Origin: Cladobotryum mycophilum
Lineage: Eukaryota; Ascomycota; Sordariomycetes; Hypocreales; Hypocreaceae
Assembly: GCA_036429605.1 (NCBI GenBank)
Contig: JAVFKD010000016.1
Location: 2,542,001 to 2,606,000 of the forward strand
Direction of reading: 5' to 3'
DNA length: 64,000 nt
Shown: piece after piece, positions 11,177 to 23,900 of the stretch
Numbering within the stretch: position 1 is the first letter of the stretch
Layout: every line of letters begins with the position of its first letter
The notes under the pieces: model-generated
Told to the model about the DNA's origin: nothing
Seen by the model: only the letters and a program-made list of their open reading frames with translations
Database searches by the model: none
Position numbers and translations under genes: made by a program

Positions 11177-14100
11177 ATGTCTCCCAGAATCACCAGATCT
11201 TCGGCCCGTCAAGCAGCGAGCCAGGCAGCTCAATCCTTCGATACTTCTGCTGCCTCTGCCTCGAATCGCAACACCCCTGCCGCCCCTGCTAATCCCACGC
11301 CACTATCTCGGAAGCGAAAGACTTCGACAGCAGATAAGAGCCCTACAATTCCATCACACCCCAACTCTTCCGGTCGACGGTCCAAGAGGCAAAAGATCCC
11401 CGAAGCTGTTGCGTCCTCGCCACGTACTGCAGACTCTACCGGCCGGGCGAATTCTAAAAAAAGGGCAAAGCCCCTGCGATCATGGATAGCATCGAGTGAG
11501 TTGCCGCAGATGGTCTTGCTTATCTCTTACATAACGGTTGTTTGACTAACAAACGTGAAGTAACGCGGCTGGCTCTGCACATTCTGCCGATACTACCACT
11601 AGAAAATCAGCTAGGAACAAGAGAAGTACTTCTCGCTCCCAAGGTTTGTCGATGTCATGACTGGTGCTACATATACTATGGAACTTTTGACTGATAGAAG
11701 CAGAAGACAATACTCTGGCGTCCTCGCCTTTATCTCGAAGACCTGCAAGGTATCTAGAAAATCTTGCGGATGAAGATACAACAATGAGTGGAACCGAAGA
11801 TAAAAGAGAACCTGAGCCACCCTCTCCGTCCGCTGACGGGGCCACTAATGACAACGAGGGTCATGATCATGACGACGACGACGACGGAGATGGCGGTGAT
11901 GATACCGCTGGACGACAAAGGTATGACAATGTCGACGACGAGGATGAGGACGACGATGATGACGATGACGATGACGATGACGACCCCTTTAGCGGATTTG
12001 GGGGTCATGGAGGTCCAGAATCTGGCTTGTCGAGTACTCTACGTGCACTGACAGGCATGATGACGGGTCTGTCTAGTCGTCTTCGGGAGCTGCTCGGCAA
12101 TTTACGGCAAGATGACCTTTCGGTTCAAGTAATCGCTCTTCAGGAGCTGTCTGAGATTCTCTTGGTTTCCAACGAGGACAATCTCTCGGGCCATTTTTCT
12201 CCCGACGCATTTGTGAAAGAACTGGTTGTCTTGATGACCAAGGAAGAAAGCCCCGAGATTATGCTTCTGGCCTGTCGTTGTCTTGCAAATCTTATGGAAG
12301 CCCTACCAGCAAGTGTTGCAAACGTTGTTTATGGCAATGCCGTTCCTATTCTTTGCCAGAAGCTTCTTGAGATTTCGTTCATAGATCTGGCTGAACAAGC
12401 TTTGAGCACCTTGGAGAAGATTTCGGCTGAGTATCCATCGAGTATAGTCAGGGAGGGTGGACTAACCGCCTGTTTATCATATCTTGACTTTTTCGCAACC
12501 AGCACTCAGAGAACTGCAGTCACCACAGCCGCAAATTGCTGCCGAAACATTCCAGATGATTCTTTCCCCGTGGTCAGAGACGTCATGCCAACACTCTTGA
12601 ACGTTCTCAATAGCAACGATCAACGGGTGGTAGAACAAGCATCGCTTTGTGTTTCTGGCATCGTGGAAAGTTTCAAATATCACCCGACAAAACTAGAGGA
12701 GCTTGTGAGCATTGATCTTCTCCGCGCCATATTGCGCCTCCTCGTTCCAGGCACTACCAACCTCATCGGGCCCAACATTCATACGCAGTTCCTTCGCGTC
12801 CTAGCGCATACGGCTCGAGCTAGCCCTAGGCTTGCATCAGAGCTCTTCAAACTCAACGTGGTTGAAACATTGTACCAGATCCTGACCGGTGTTTCCCCTC
12901 CAACTGGCACGGAAGACGTCGCGTCAAAGCTGGATAGTGTGGTAATCATGCAAGCACTGATCCACCGACCGCGTGAGCAGATCGTGGAGGCCCTCAATGT
13001 CATTTGTGAACTGCTCCCAGACTTGCCTCGAAGAGCTGACTTGGCAGCTGGCGATTTGGTGGACCTTCATACTACAGTTGAACACATTACGCCGTCTCAT
13101 TTGAATGTTAGAAGTCGTCAAGATTCAAACGATAATCGCCTTAAGCTTCTGGAGGACTGTAAATATCAAGTTCGGCGTTTTGCTTTGATCATATTCCCAA
13201 CCTTGACCGACGCATTTTCCAGCACAATCAATCTTAGTGTTCGACAAAAGGTTCTGAATGCTCAACTCAAAATGCTTTCTAATTTAGACGAGGACATCCT
13301 CGCAGAGGCATTAACGCCTGTGCCCTATGCTTCCTTTTTAGCCTCTATTCTATCTCAACAGGATCATCCATCTCTCGTTATGCTCGGGCTTCAAGCAACG
13401 GAGTTACTTCTTAGTCGTCTTGACAGTATCTACCGCTATCAACTATATAGGGAGGGTGTTATTTTAGAGATTCATAAGCTTGCCACTAACGACAATGCCA
13501 TCGAACCCAAGCAAGACACCATGGCAAACAAGGCCGAGGAACAGTCTCATTTTGTGATGGAATATGGCGAAGGCAATACTCAATCATCGAAGCATGGTTC
13601 AGATGGGAACGATGACGACGATGGTGGTGAAGAGAATGAAGGTGAAGAGGATGATGCTGGCCAAGAACATCAGTCGTCGAATGGTGAAGAAGAGGAAAAT
13701 GACGAAGAGGATGAGGAGGAAAACCGACATGAGCTAAATCCAAGCGATATGTCGCCTGCCAGCTCTCGTGGGTCGTCCATGTCCCTTGATGCCACCTCCC
13801 ATCGATATATCTCTAGTACTCAGTCGATGAAATCTCGCATTCGCAATGTGGCAAAAAGATTCTTAGAGATTCATGAAAGGGAAGGTCATGGTCAAGCCAT
13901 GAAAGCAAAAGCCACGAAAATCCTTAACACCTTATCAGACCTAGCAGGAGAGCTCGATGCTTTCTATTTGACGCGCACATCTGTGGATTTGTCCCCTCAA
14001 AATGGCAAAGAGCTTTTCTCTAAGCTTGCCTCTTACTTTGATACTGATATTTTAGAGAGTGTCACTAGTGCAGAACTTCTTGCATCTGGCATGGTTAGGG

Positions 14101-17100
14101 TTCTGCTTGCAGTATTCAGCAATCCCGATGAATCCTTAGCACGTGCCGCACAGGCGACGTTTCTAGAGGTTTTCATGGGCCATACGGTTAAATCAAAGCC
14201 CAAAACTGCGACTGCCGAATCCCCTGCTACCCCCTTTAGCGTGATGATACACAAGTTGCAAGATTTGCTCAGTAGGTCAGAGCATTTTGAAGTGATCACT
14301 GTGCATCAGAACAGTTTTGATGGCAATCGAAGTAGTCCGGCGTCGATGCTAGGAAAGCAAATTAGGCTACGATTAGTGGCAGATGATGAATCGTCAATTC
14401 CTCGACCCTACCGCAACATCATGGTCTCTATTCACGCAATTGCTACGTTCAAATCACTTGATGACTATCTTCGCCCTCGCATCAGCTTAGCGGAACGACC
14501 TCGCGGTTCTCGACGAGATGGTCTTTCCAGAGCCCTAGCAGCGATAGCAGGCTCGGGGGTTCTCCCTCCCGGTAGCGCCGCTGCAGCTCGCTTAGCCGAA
14601 CGATCTCCCTTCCAACCGGCGTCCGTTCCACCACCACCTCCTCCGCCTCCTCCAGTATCCGCTTCTACCTCCATCCCTTCCACCTCACGATTCGCCCGGA
14701 GGCTCAATAACAGGCATGGTCAAAATCCAGCAGAAATAGCATCGGCTGATCAGTCCGCGGGGCCTTCACATGATAAGGGCGCATTAAGGCGTTCATCTCG
14801 GCGCCAGGGCGTCTCCACGGATACCTCCAACACACGACATCCGCCAGATCCAGATGAGACTCCTCAGGGCACCTTGGAATGTGCGGATGAAAAGCAGTTG
14901 ACAGACGATGACGATGTCGGAGAAGGTAGCGCATTGGATACGATTGTGGGAGATCTTGATGAAGATATGGAAAATGGGGAAACTCCTGACCCTTCTGCTG
15001 TCAATCTTGAAGTCGCCAATGGCGGCAAAATTATGGCTCGTAAAGACGATGGGACTCGGGTTTCCACCCCAGCAGGATCAGGTTTTGGCCATAAACAGAC
15101 TGGTGAGCCTACAACATCAGGGCATACTACTCCGGCGCCTTCAAATTCCACATCACGCCCACTGTCATATGCATCCGCACTTCAAGTTGTTCCGCAAGAC
15201 TGGCACATTGAGTTCAGTCTGGGTGGCAAGGTGATTCCGAACGAAATAACAATATATCGCGCGGTACATTCCTCGGCTTCCAATTCGGATGACCATCTCA
15301 ATCGAGGTATTTGGTCGGCCACACATCCTATTAAATTCCGGCGGGTACCTGGTCCGCCACCTGCTGAGTTGAACACCAACATGTCCAATTTTGAGGTGGA
15401 GGAGGAGCCTGAGGACGGAATCCCTGCGTCACTAGCAAAACACCCATCCACTGCCTCTATCCTGCGGCTTCTGAACATCTTGCATGAATTAAACGCTAAT
15501 ATTGAAGACGTTCTGATTGAGAATAGGAACAATATCATCGGGCTCCATGTTGAACCACTGTCGCAGTTTGTGAACACCAAGCTCACCGCAAAACTTAATC
15601 GACAGCTCGAAGAGCCCTTAATTGTTGCCAGCAGCTGCTTGCCTAGCTGGTCTGAGGATCTAGCACGTCTCTACCCTTTCCTATTCCCATTTGAGACTCG
15701 TCATCTCTTCCTCCAATCCACTTCGTTCGGATATGCCCGATCGATGGCAAGGTGGCAGAATGCGCAGTCAGGAGAGGATAATCGTCGGGATCGCAATAAT
15801 GAGCGACCATTTCTTGGTCGCCTCCAAAGGCAGAAGGTGCGGATCTCTCGCCTGAAAATTTTGGAGTCAGCCTTAAAAGTGATGGAATTATATGGTGCAT
15901 CTCAAAGCATCCTGGAAGTTGAGTACTTTGAGGAAGTTGGAACCGGTCTAGGACCAACGCTTGAGTTCTATTCCACGGTCTCCAAAGAGTTTTCCAAGAA
16001 GAAGCTCAAGCTCTGGCGCGAAGTAGATTCGAGTGGACCTGACGAGTTTGTTGCCAGCCAGAACGGCCTCTTCCCCCGCCCACTTAGGCAGGATGAGGTT
16101 ACCACAGCCAACGGGGAAAGAATTCTACACTTGTTCAAGATTCTTGGCAAGTTTGTGGCCCGATCCATGATCGATTCTCGCATCGTCGATATTCACTTCA
16201 ACCCAATATTCTTCAGGATTGGGGATGCAACATCTACTGGCGTCAAACCATCCTTAGGAGCGGTCAAGATTGTCGACCCAGGCCTTGCCCGTTCATTGAA
16301 AACTATCAAGAAGTTCGCCCTAGCTAGGAAGGAGATTGACGAAGATCCTGCCCGAACACCAGCTCAAAAGGTAGCTGACACAGAACAGATTGTCGTCGAC
16401 AACGTTAGATTAGAGGATCTCTGTCTGGACTTTACTTTGCCCGGGTATCCTGATATCGAACTTGAATATAATGGCTCACACAAACGTGTGACCATTGAGA
16501 ATGTCGATTCATATTTGGAGAAAGTCATCGATATGACTCTCGGATCTGGTGTCAGACATCAAATCGATGCCTTCCGAACTGGTTTCTCGCAGGTCTTCCC
16601 ATACTCTGCCCTGAGAGCTTTCACACCTGATGAGCTAGTTTCTCTATTCGGGCAAGTAGACGAAGATTGGAGCCTTGAAAGTAAGCATCAGATACTCTCC
16701 ATTTCTTTTCTTTTTTAACGGGTCATTGCTAACTGTCTTGTTTAAAGCACTTATGGATTCTATCAAGGCAGATCATGGGTACAATATGGATAGCCGAAGT
16801 GTAAAGAATTTACTTCAAACGATGAGCGAGCTTGATCTGAAACAGCGTCGCGATTTCTTGCAATTCACAACTGGAAGCCCTAAGCTTCCTATTGGAGGTA
16901 AGTTATTTATTATGATGCCTCCTCAGAAAAGTGCTAACAGTCCTTAAAGGATTCAAGAGCCTGACGCCGATGTTTACGGTGGTGTGCAAGCCTAGTGAAC
17001 CCCCATACATGTCCGATGACTATCTTCCCAGCGTCATGACTTGTGTGAACTACCTAAAACTCCCTGACTACACGACGCTTGATGTTCTGAAGAAGCAGTT

Positions 17101-17146
17101 GTTTATGGCTATCAAAGAAGGACAAGGAGCTTTCCATTTGTCCTAG
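11177..17146 (+). CDS. ufd4: HECT-type E3 ubiquitin ligase, Ufd4/TRIP12 family, with a one-base frameshift in exon 1
   Basis: This is the E3 of the ubiquitin-fusion-degradation pathway. Exons are 11177-11495, 11561-11643, 11698-16680, 16748-16897 and 16950-17146. The N terminus (MSPRITRSSARQAASQAAQS) is basic and Ser/Ala rich. An acidic stretch of Asp codons follows (about 11860-11990), then armadillo-like repeats (LRQDDLSVQVIALQELSEI onward), a second acidic run, and the C-terminal HECT domain (VEYFEEVGTGLGPTLEFYS; LPIGGFKSLTPMFTVVCK; catalytic Cys in SVMTCVNYLKLPDYTT). Exon 1 has a run of seven A at 11456-11462. With eight, the reading continues KKKGKAPAIMDSIDNAAGSA and joins exon 2 correctly; as written it does not. 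The corrected length is 1910 aa and a multiple of three, so I treat this as a sequence error. Confidence 0.95.
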
Positions 17147-17799
17147 TTTTCGGTAGCTTGACATCAAAGGATGTTAAAAGCTATAAGCAGATCACCAAGT
17201 GTTCCTACCAGGGTGGTTTGTCATTTCCGGCGGCTTTCTGGCCGTTCAAATTATGAAAAACGTTGATGAAATGCAATCATGAACTAAGTTACTTCCAACA
17301 TTCATCACATAACACAAATCGAAAATGGGATTTTCTTCTCTTTTTAGGTTATGGGGTAGAGGGATTAGGCTTTCTACGCATTGACACGGGAGAGGGAACT
17401 ATTATGGCGCAGGCCTCTTCATTTCTAGCTTTGAAAAGTGACAGATTTATGTTGCACATGCCATGCGGGTGTAATATGCTGTATTGCAGGAGGTCAGTAG
17501 TTATAGAGAGATTGAGTCGTCTCAATTGGCCTTTTTTAGGCTAAAATTTCACTTTAAGCAATATTGAACTTGACGTAGAGCTAGGCTGTGACATAAGTTA
17601 GTACTAGAAGTTAACTGATTGGTTAAATGAATGCTTCTATAAGGAGTTGGCGAAGAGTATATTTGAATGATTTGATTATCTCTAGTCACGTTGGTTCTAT
17701 GTTGAACGCGAACACACTAAGTTAGACCAGCCAAAAAAAAAAAAAGACTTAACCCCAAAACACAATTAACACATCACCAAATTCACAAATAGGAATTTC
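17147..17799. other. Convergent intergenic region
   Basis: This lies between two genes that end toward each other (the HECT ligase and the PUA-like gene), and is AT-rich as expected for two 3' untranslated regions. A run of 13 A occurs near 17733. I see no coding region. Confidence 0.5.
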
Positions 17800-20267
17800 T
17801 TAAAGTCCTACATCATCATCCGAATCCCATATCTCTTGTGGTAACCCTGGACCATCTTGAACTAGACTATCGGGTAACATTTGGCTCTTGGTGAGTAGTT
17901 GAGAGGAGTCAAATTGGATGTCATGGGGAGGAATGACCGCAGACCCTCCATGATCTTGAAAAATGAGACTACTGGACAACAAATATTCGGGATGTAGTTG
18001 TGGTTCGGGAACAGTGGTCAAGGACTCGGCCATCGCGTGCGAAGGTCCTATAGGTGCATTAGGCTGTCTCGGTAGGGATTCTGAAGGTGAAACTGTGTTT
18101 GGGTGAGAGGCGTTGCTGTTTGAGATTGGGGTCTCATTGTCAGATGTCAAAATCCGAGTAGAGAGTCCAACGTCGTGCTGGATCTGAGCTGTGATGAGCT
18201 GAGATACGGTGGGCCTAACAGTTGCATTTTGGTTGTCGGCGCGAACACTTATTTGCTTTTTTCAGGGCTGGGTGTGCACCCCCTTCATCATCAGAATGAT
18301 CCGGCAGCTCAGTGTTGTCGAAGATTGCATGTCGGAGATTCCAGAGCAACTGTCCTACGACAGCTGGGGGTAGGTAGGCATAACGTCTGATCTGTCCATC
18401 CACCCATCCCTCCTCTTGCATGTCCTCACTTGTTACTGGGTTATTCAACTCATACATCTGCTCAACAACATAGGCCCAGTCAGGCCCGCAGGGTTTGCCG
18501 GGTTCAACACAGGCCATATAGCGAAGGGTAGAGCCGTCAAAGAGCCAAAAACGAACAACCTGCTTAGGAATCTTGTGAGATACACAGAGATTAACTTCAT
18601 AGCCGGCAATAATGGGGTGCAGAGCCTCGAAGAATATAGGTAGAATTATGTCGGAGCGAGCCGACGCAGGTGGCAAAGCCTGAAGAATATGAATAGGTAC
18701 TCGCTGGGATTCAAGTAGCTGGCTTGGGCTATGGATAGGAAGGGGGCTAGACGGCGGATTGGTTTGCTTCCGTGTTTATTTTTATCACTTCTCTGCTCCA
18801 GTGTATTATTGTGTGTAGTAGCAAGTTTAGCATTGCTCATAGTTGGTGTTGATGCTGTTTTTAAAGCTGCTTGAGGCACATCCCGGAAGTTCATGTTTGA
18901 CACTGACGGCGTGGATGGTTTAGAACTTGAATCCAATTTGCTCTGTAGCTGGTGCTCAACGAACGCAAGCTCTTCCAGCACAAGCTGGGTCTCTGCACCA
19001 GCAACAAACGTATCCTGCCCTTGTTGGTCTCGTTCATGAAACTCTTCATCTTCGTCCTCAGAATCAGGTATCTCCACATGATCCCTTTGACTAGCAAACT
19101 CAACCAAATTTATGTCATTGAAGCCAACTCTTCGTTTGCCCTTCAAGGTTGATTTCGGCGAGCCAATGATCGGATGCTTGGATGAGCCCACAGAAAGCCT
19201 TGAAATGCGAGGCGTTGTATTGATAATTAAGGGCGGAATATCTTGGTTTTCCTTAAAATGAGAATATCGCTGAGATCGTCTTGTTGGTGTCTCAGAATTC
19301 CAGCTCTCAGTGGCAAAAGAGTCCTCAATCACTAAAGCGGCTGGATTCCCCCAGACTGTTTCGGCTTGCCTGTTAATACCACAGGGATGGCGATGGTATC
19401 TAGCGCTGGGGTTCTTTTGATAGGTGATTTTTGATGGTCCGGTGGACCGTACCGTTCAATGTGCACCGTTGATGCGGTAGATACGTCTCTAGGTGACGTT
19501 AATCCAATGTGGGCATCCTTGGGTTTCACCGGGGTCTGTGGAATAACCGACTCTTCTCGGTCAGGCCAGGAATCTTTCATAGCCGCATTAGTGTCAGATG
19601 CAATATCCTGATGAGAAGTATCAGCACCTCCCCCATGAGACAGCTGTTTAGCATTTCCCGTGCTTGGGCTGTGTGGCTCGCCGAGCCAATCTAAGAAGCC
19701 TCGGTCGACGTTTTCGCCTGATTCAGAGGTTGCCATGGGTGAATCTCTTCCCAGGAACTGAGTCAAAGTTTGCGTATGATATCTCGAGGTAGCAGTAGAG
19801 CTAGGGATGGTTTCCTGCCTTTCCAGAGCAGGCTTCTTCTCAAGTAGTTCACCCCCATCATTAATCGATGCCCGCTTTCGCTTGATTCCTTCACTGCTCG
19901 GCCTTGTCCGCCGCTTGGTTACTCTTGGCGGAGAATCATATTCCGCATCATTGTCTCGAGTGTTGGGTGATGCAGCTAGCTCTATCCCAGCTGAATGGTT
20001 CGTCAAGTCTCGTCTCTCTCTTCCATCGTCAGACTTTTCTGACTCGCTATCACTCAGTTGAACAGGGTCCTCACTGAAACTGGATACAAAGTCGATCTGC
20101 GTCAGAGTCTGCTGTTTCAAGGCAACATTCTCCTGGCGTTTTCTGTTTTTCCCATATGTCCGTACTATCTTTTTCCGCGAAGGGAACTGGGATTGCTTGA
20201 GCATTGGTGTCGAATGGTAGACTCTGCCTTCGGGAGGTGCGCCGCGAGTTCGAGTTTCGGGGGCCAT
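17800..20267 (-). CDS. Uncharacterised nuclear-type protein with a PUA/ASCH-like domain; frame broken at two or three places
   Basis: The coding strand runs from the ATG at 20267 to the stop at 17800-17802, about 820 residues if read as one exon. The N-terminal two thirds are disordered, basic and Ser-rich with nuclear-type patches (SRKKIVRTYGKNRKRQ, TKRRTRPSSEGIKRKR) and acidic stretches. An ordered block then begins LLESQRVPIHILQALPP and runs through SARSDIILPIFFEALHP, VVRFWLFDGSTLRYMACV and RRYAYLPPAVVGQLL. This resembles the fold class of ASCH/EVE/PUA-like domains (inference by pattern). The tail is acidic (WDSDDDVGL). The frame breaks at C5 19348-19352 and G5 18742-18746 on the plus strand; one extra base in each restores continuous sense. 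A third change of frame near 18257-18262 may be an extra base in a T6 run or a 91-nt intron with a weak donor. No function is known to me. Confidence 0.8.
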
Positions 20268-20948
20268 AGCCTCAGCCTGCTATGAATGATGCCAGGTGAC
20301 GGTACCAACCACACACACTTTCAGTCAATTGTCGGCGGGGAGCCCAAGGCAAACTCAATGCTGTCAATTACCATGACAAAGTGAGATTTCATGGTAATAT
20401 CATTCATTATTCTCTAGGCATGGCTAGATCAGAGCAGAGAAGAAAATGTGAGAGAGGCAACTACCTACGTACTAGCATCAAGGTGCGTTAGAAAGGTGCC
20501 TAGGTTTAAGGCTGTGAATCATTATTGAACGACTTGGGTTATCCTTCGCCTCTGGAAAAAGAAAGAAAAGTGGCGTGCGGGGAGGCGTTATTGGTGACTA
20601 AGACGCGTTGCGACGCGTAAAGTGCGTACAAATGCAAACTACCCGTGTCGCCATGACATCACTTGCGGGATCTTCTTTGGCGACTCTTGCGTGGGCATAC
20701 CGATGTTCTGGAATTTTCATGTAGTGAGGCATAATAATTATGTATTTAATATTGGTGCCTCTTTTATAATGACTATTGGGTACCTACTTGCAAAGGTCCC
20801 ATCTGCACTACAATATATCATTTATGAACTCTTCACATTCAAGAACTCTCTCCATACTTCATAACGAGAAAGATGCTTTGAGAAATCAAATAGCGGCCTG
20901 ATTTGGTCCACAGTCAAGTTAAATAAAACCCTCTCTTCAAAGAGCTCT
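20268..20948. other. Promoter region of the PUA-like gene
   Basis: This region lies between the end of Sec3 (reading leftward, stop at 20949) and the start of the next leftward gene at 20267. It therefore holds the Sec3 3' end and the promoter of the PUA-like gene. It contains the paired ACGCGT motif listed separately. No coding potential is seen. Confidence 0.5.
20603..20618. promoter_or_regulatory. Paired ACGCGT (MluI cell-cycle box) motif
   Basis: Two ACGCGT hexamers occur at 20603-20608 and 20613-20618, ten bases apart start to start, or one helical turn. ACGCGT is the site of the MBF/Mbp1 cell-cycle factor in ascomycetes. The pair is about 340 bases upstream of the start of the PUA-like gene at 20267. 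The sequence is seen directly; activity is inferred. Confidence 0.45.
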
Positions 20949-23900
20949 TCATCGGAACGCTGCCTTCACATCGACCCTTGGCCATTCAAATGGCACATCT
21001 CCACCGTAAACGTCGGTCGTTACCCTTCCTATTCTTCCTTCCACATCTGCATAGAACTCCTCGCACTCCTTTGACACTTTAACTACTAGACCCCGACTTA
21101 ACGTAGGATCATCTGCATCGCCAAAGTGTTTCTCGACACGCTTACGGAGTGCTTCGATGCCCTTGCGTACCTCTTTTGAATCGTAGGAGCCTAGTATCTT
21201 GCTGAAAATGGCTTTGCTGTTTGAGGGCTGTCGTGCAATAGTCATGGCTGACTTGCCGGTTTGTAATTGTGCCTCGATATTTTCAAGATGATCCAGCAGT
21301 TTGCCTAAAGGTCTCCGCATTACTGCGTTGAGGTACAGCCCCATATGTTCATGGTATTCCGTATTCGCCTGCTCTTTCCACTCCTCCAGCACCTCTAGAC
21401 CTCGTGTATCAGTCTCTTCAAGGAAATGGTTCATATTCTCAATAAGAAGAATATGGAAGTTGAGAGCCTCCTTATCTTCGGGATCTCCTGCCCCTGTCGC
21501 AACACCAACCGCCGGGTGTTCTCGAGCAATTACCATCAGCGAGTCAAACATTGTCTTCAAAATCCGGTCGTACTCGCGATCAACTGTGCGCCGTAACACA
21601 TGGTGCTGCTCTATCCCGACAAGCATATTCTCAACAGCCGACATAAACGTCGGGAACACACGGAAGAAGGAAATAACGCCCTTGCGCTTATTTATCTTGA
21701 CCTTTGTCTCTTCGATGGCTCGGATTTGCTCGTCAACAAACTTCCTAAAACGACCTTCCAAAACACCGTGAAGTTTTTGAAGGACGGTATTCAGAAAGTC
21801 TTGATTTGATTGGCCCATCTCTGCAAGCTTCCTCTCAAGGGTGGCGAGTACTCCAACACCTTGCCTGTAACGAAAGTTAGTTTCATGTACAATATTCAAC
21901 AGGACGTAAACCTACAAGGGATCCTGTGCCGTGACCCACTCCATGAGTCTTTGTAGCTCTAGCTCAAGGAAAGAGAATATGACTTCCATGGAGCGGTTCA
22001 CACGACGAGCAAGCTCTCGATCAGGCTCCATTAGTCTATGTCGCTTCAGATCACCGCCCCGACGACCACGAGGAGCACACGCAGCAACCGCATCAGGGAA
22101 ATCCATCTGCTCCAGTGTTGTTGCATGAAAAAAATCGATAACAAAGTTCTGCTCCATTTCAACCAATGGAAGAAGGTCATCAAGAACTCCCGAGAAAACT
22201 TCATAGGGCAAGCTCCTTGTGTCGGTTGCACTCTTATCAACAAGTGTTCGACTACCACCGTCCGCCAAAGGGGACCGCAAGGCTCTAGCAAGTGTTTGGC
22301 TTCTTTTAACGGTCAGCTTTCGAGCCGTAGTAGCTACGCCTTCCTGCTGTTTTTCAACTTGGTGCGAGAACAGAAGTTCTGCTTCCTCTCCAGTCAGTTT
22401 CCGCGCGTTTTTGCGCCAGATAGCGACCACATTTTGGAATTCATGCTTGTATACGGGGTGGCTCTTGTCCTGGTAGACTTGGATGAGACGATTCCAATTC
22501 TCCAGGTCTGCATCGCGAGCATACAACATCAAAGGGCCGTATTTCCAGAGCATATCCCGTCCCACATCATGATGAGCGGGATCAACCTTCTTCGACAGAG
22601 CTCCATCTAGTGCTTGCTTGGTCTCAATATAAGCTTCTTCGAACTGTTTTGTCATATACACCAGTAATCGCTGCATGAAATGAGTGCTTTCTTGCAGATA
22701 CATCTCCTTCTTCTCCTGGACAATTCTCATGTTTCCATAGTCGCTGTTCAGGCCAAGACTCTGGTCCGAGTCGAGCGAGACATCCACAGCCTTCCCGGGC
22801 TCACCTTCGCCGATAGATGGATCAATCTTAATCATGGCTTTGAAAAGAGTGACAAGGGCGGATTCTACATCCTCCAGTCCTTGCAATGTCTCCAACGGAG
22901 CTAACTGGAGTGCCTGCAGGTCGCTCGATGTAATAGCACAAGTCTCAAGGAGCGATTCAAGTTCCTTTTTCAACAATTTTTGATTAGCTGTTTGCACCTG
23001 AAGACCTTGCCCTTGCGCCTCAATATAGGCAATATCATCCGAAAGAGTCTGCGAGATGTTAGCATGAGCCCAAGAGCCTACTTATAATCGGAGCATACTG
23101 AGAGCTCAACTGAGTAAAGTGTGAGCAAATTATCCAACTCTTCACACTCTGCCATGGCAAGGTCAATGCCTCGTTTGATGGCATTCACTCTCTCATCCTC
23201 TTCCCGGAATCGTGCCAGCCATCCACCCGCCTGTGCTGTATTAAGCTCACGCTCCAAGTCATTTTTCATGTCATCTGTGTTTCGGGATTGCATCGGCTCG
23301 CCAGGAACCCAGCCAAAGAAGTCAAGCCATTTACAAAATTCCTCACTTCTATCATCCAGGATAATAGGCTCAACGCCAAGCGTTTGCAGGTATTTTGTAT
23401 CTTGTCCAATAGTTATGGAGCGGCGAGGAACTTCCTCCTGGGAGGCCTTTGAAGCGTCTGGGGCTTTCTTAATTTCACCAATTGGCCCATGCAGACTCGT
23501 AGGGCGGCTAGAATTGGGCACCGTTATTTTCACTTCCGGTACGGCTTCCGTTGATTTGATAGGGTCGTGAACAGGAGTAGTTTCCCTGGATGCGGGCCGA
23601 GGCGGAGCTGGTACAACGCTTGTGATGCCATCCGGGCCATCATCGAACTTTGTATGTGCCTGTCGGAGACGATCTCCTGCACCACCTGGGCGTGGCCGAA
23701 ATGCACTTGCGGCAGACGCGGCTTTCCAGATAGCACCAGCAATGTCATTTTTTGACTTTTTTGCCTTAATCATCGGCCCTAACCCCGGTCGTAGCCCTCC
23801 TCCTAGTCCCCCTACTATGGTTTGTTCATTAAGTGTGACATCGCTTGCGGCCTCGAAATTCGGTATAGAGACCTCTGATGATGGGATGGCAGCAGAGGCC

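Noticed and set aside
11860..11990. GAC/GAT-rich repeat tract
   Set aside because: It codes the acidic Asp run of the Ufd4-type ligase, so it is not an independent repeat element.
17733..17746. Run of about 13 A
   Set aside because: A simple homopolymer in a convergent 3' region; nothing suggests a retrotransposed tail.
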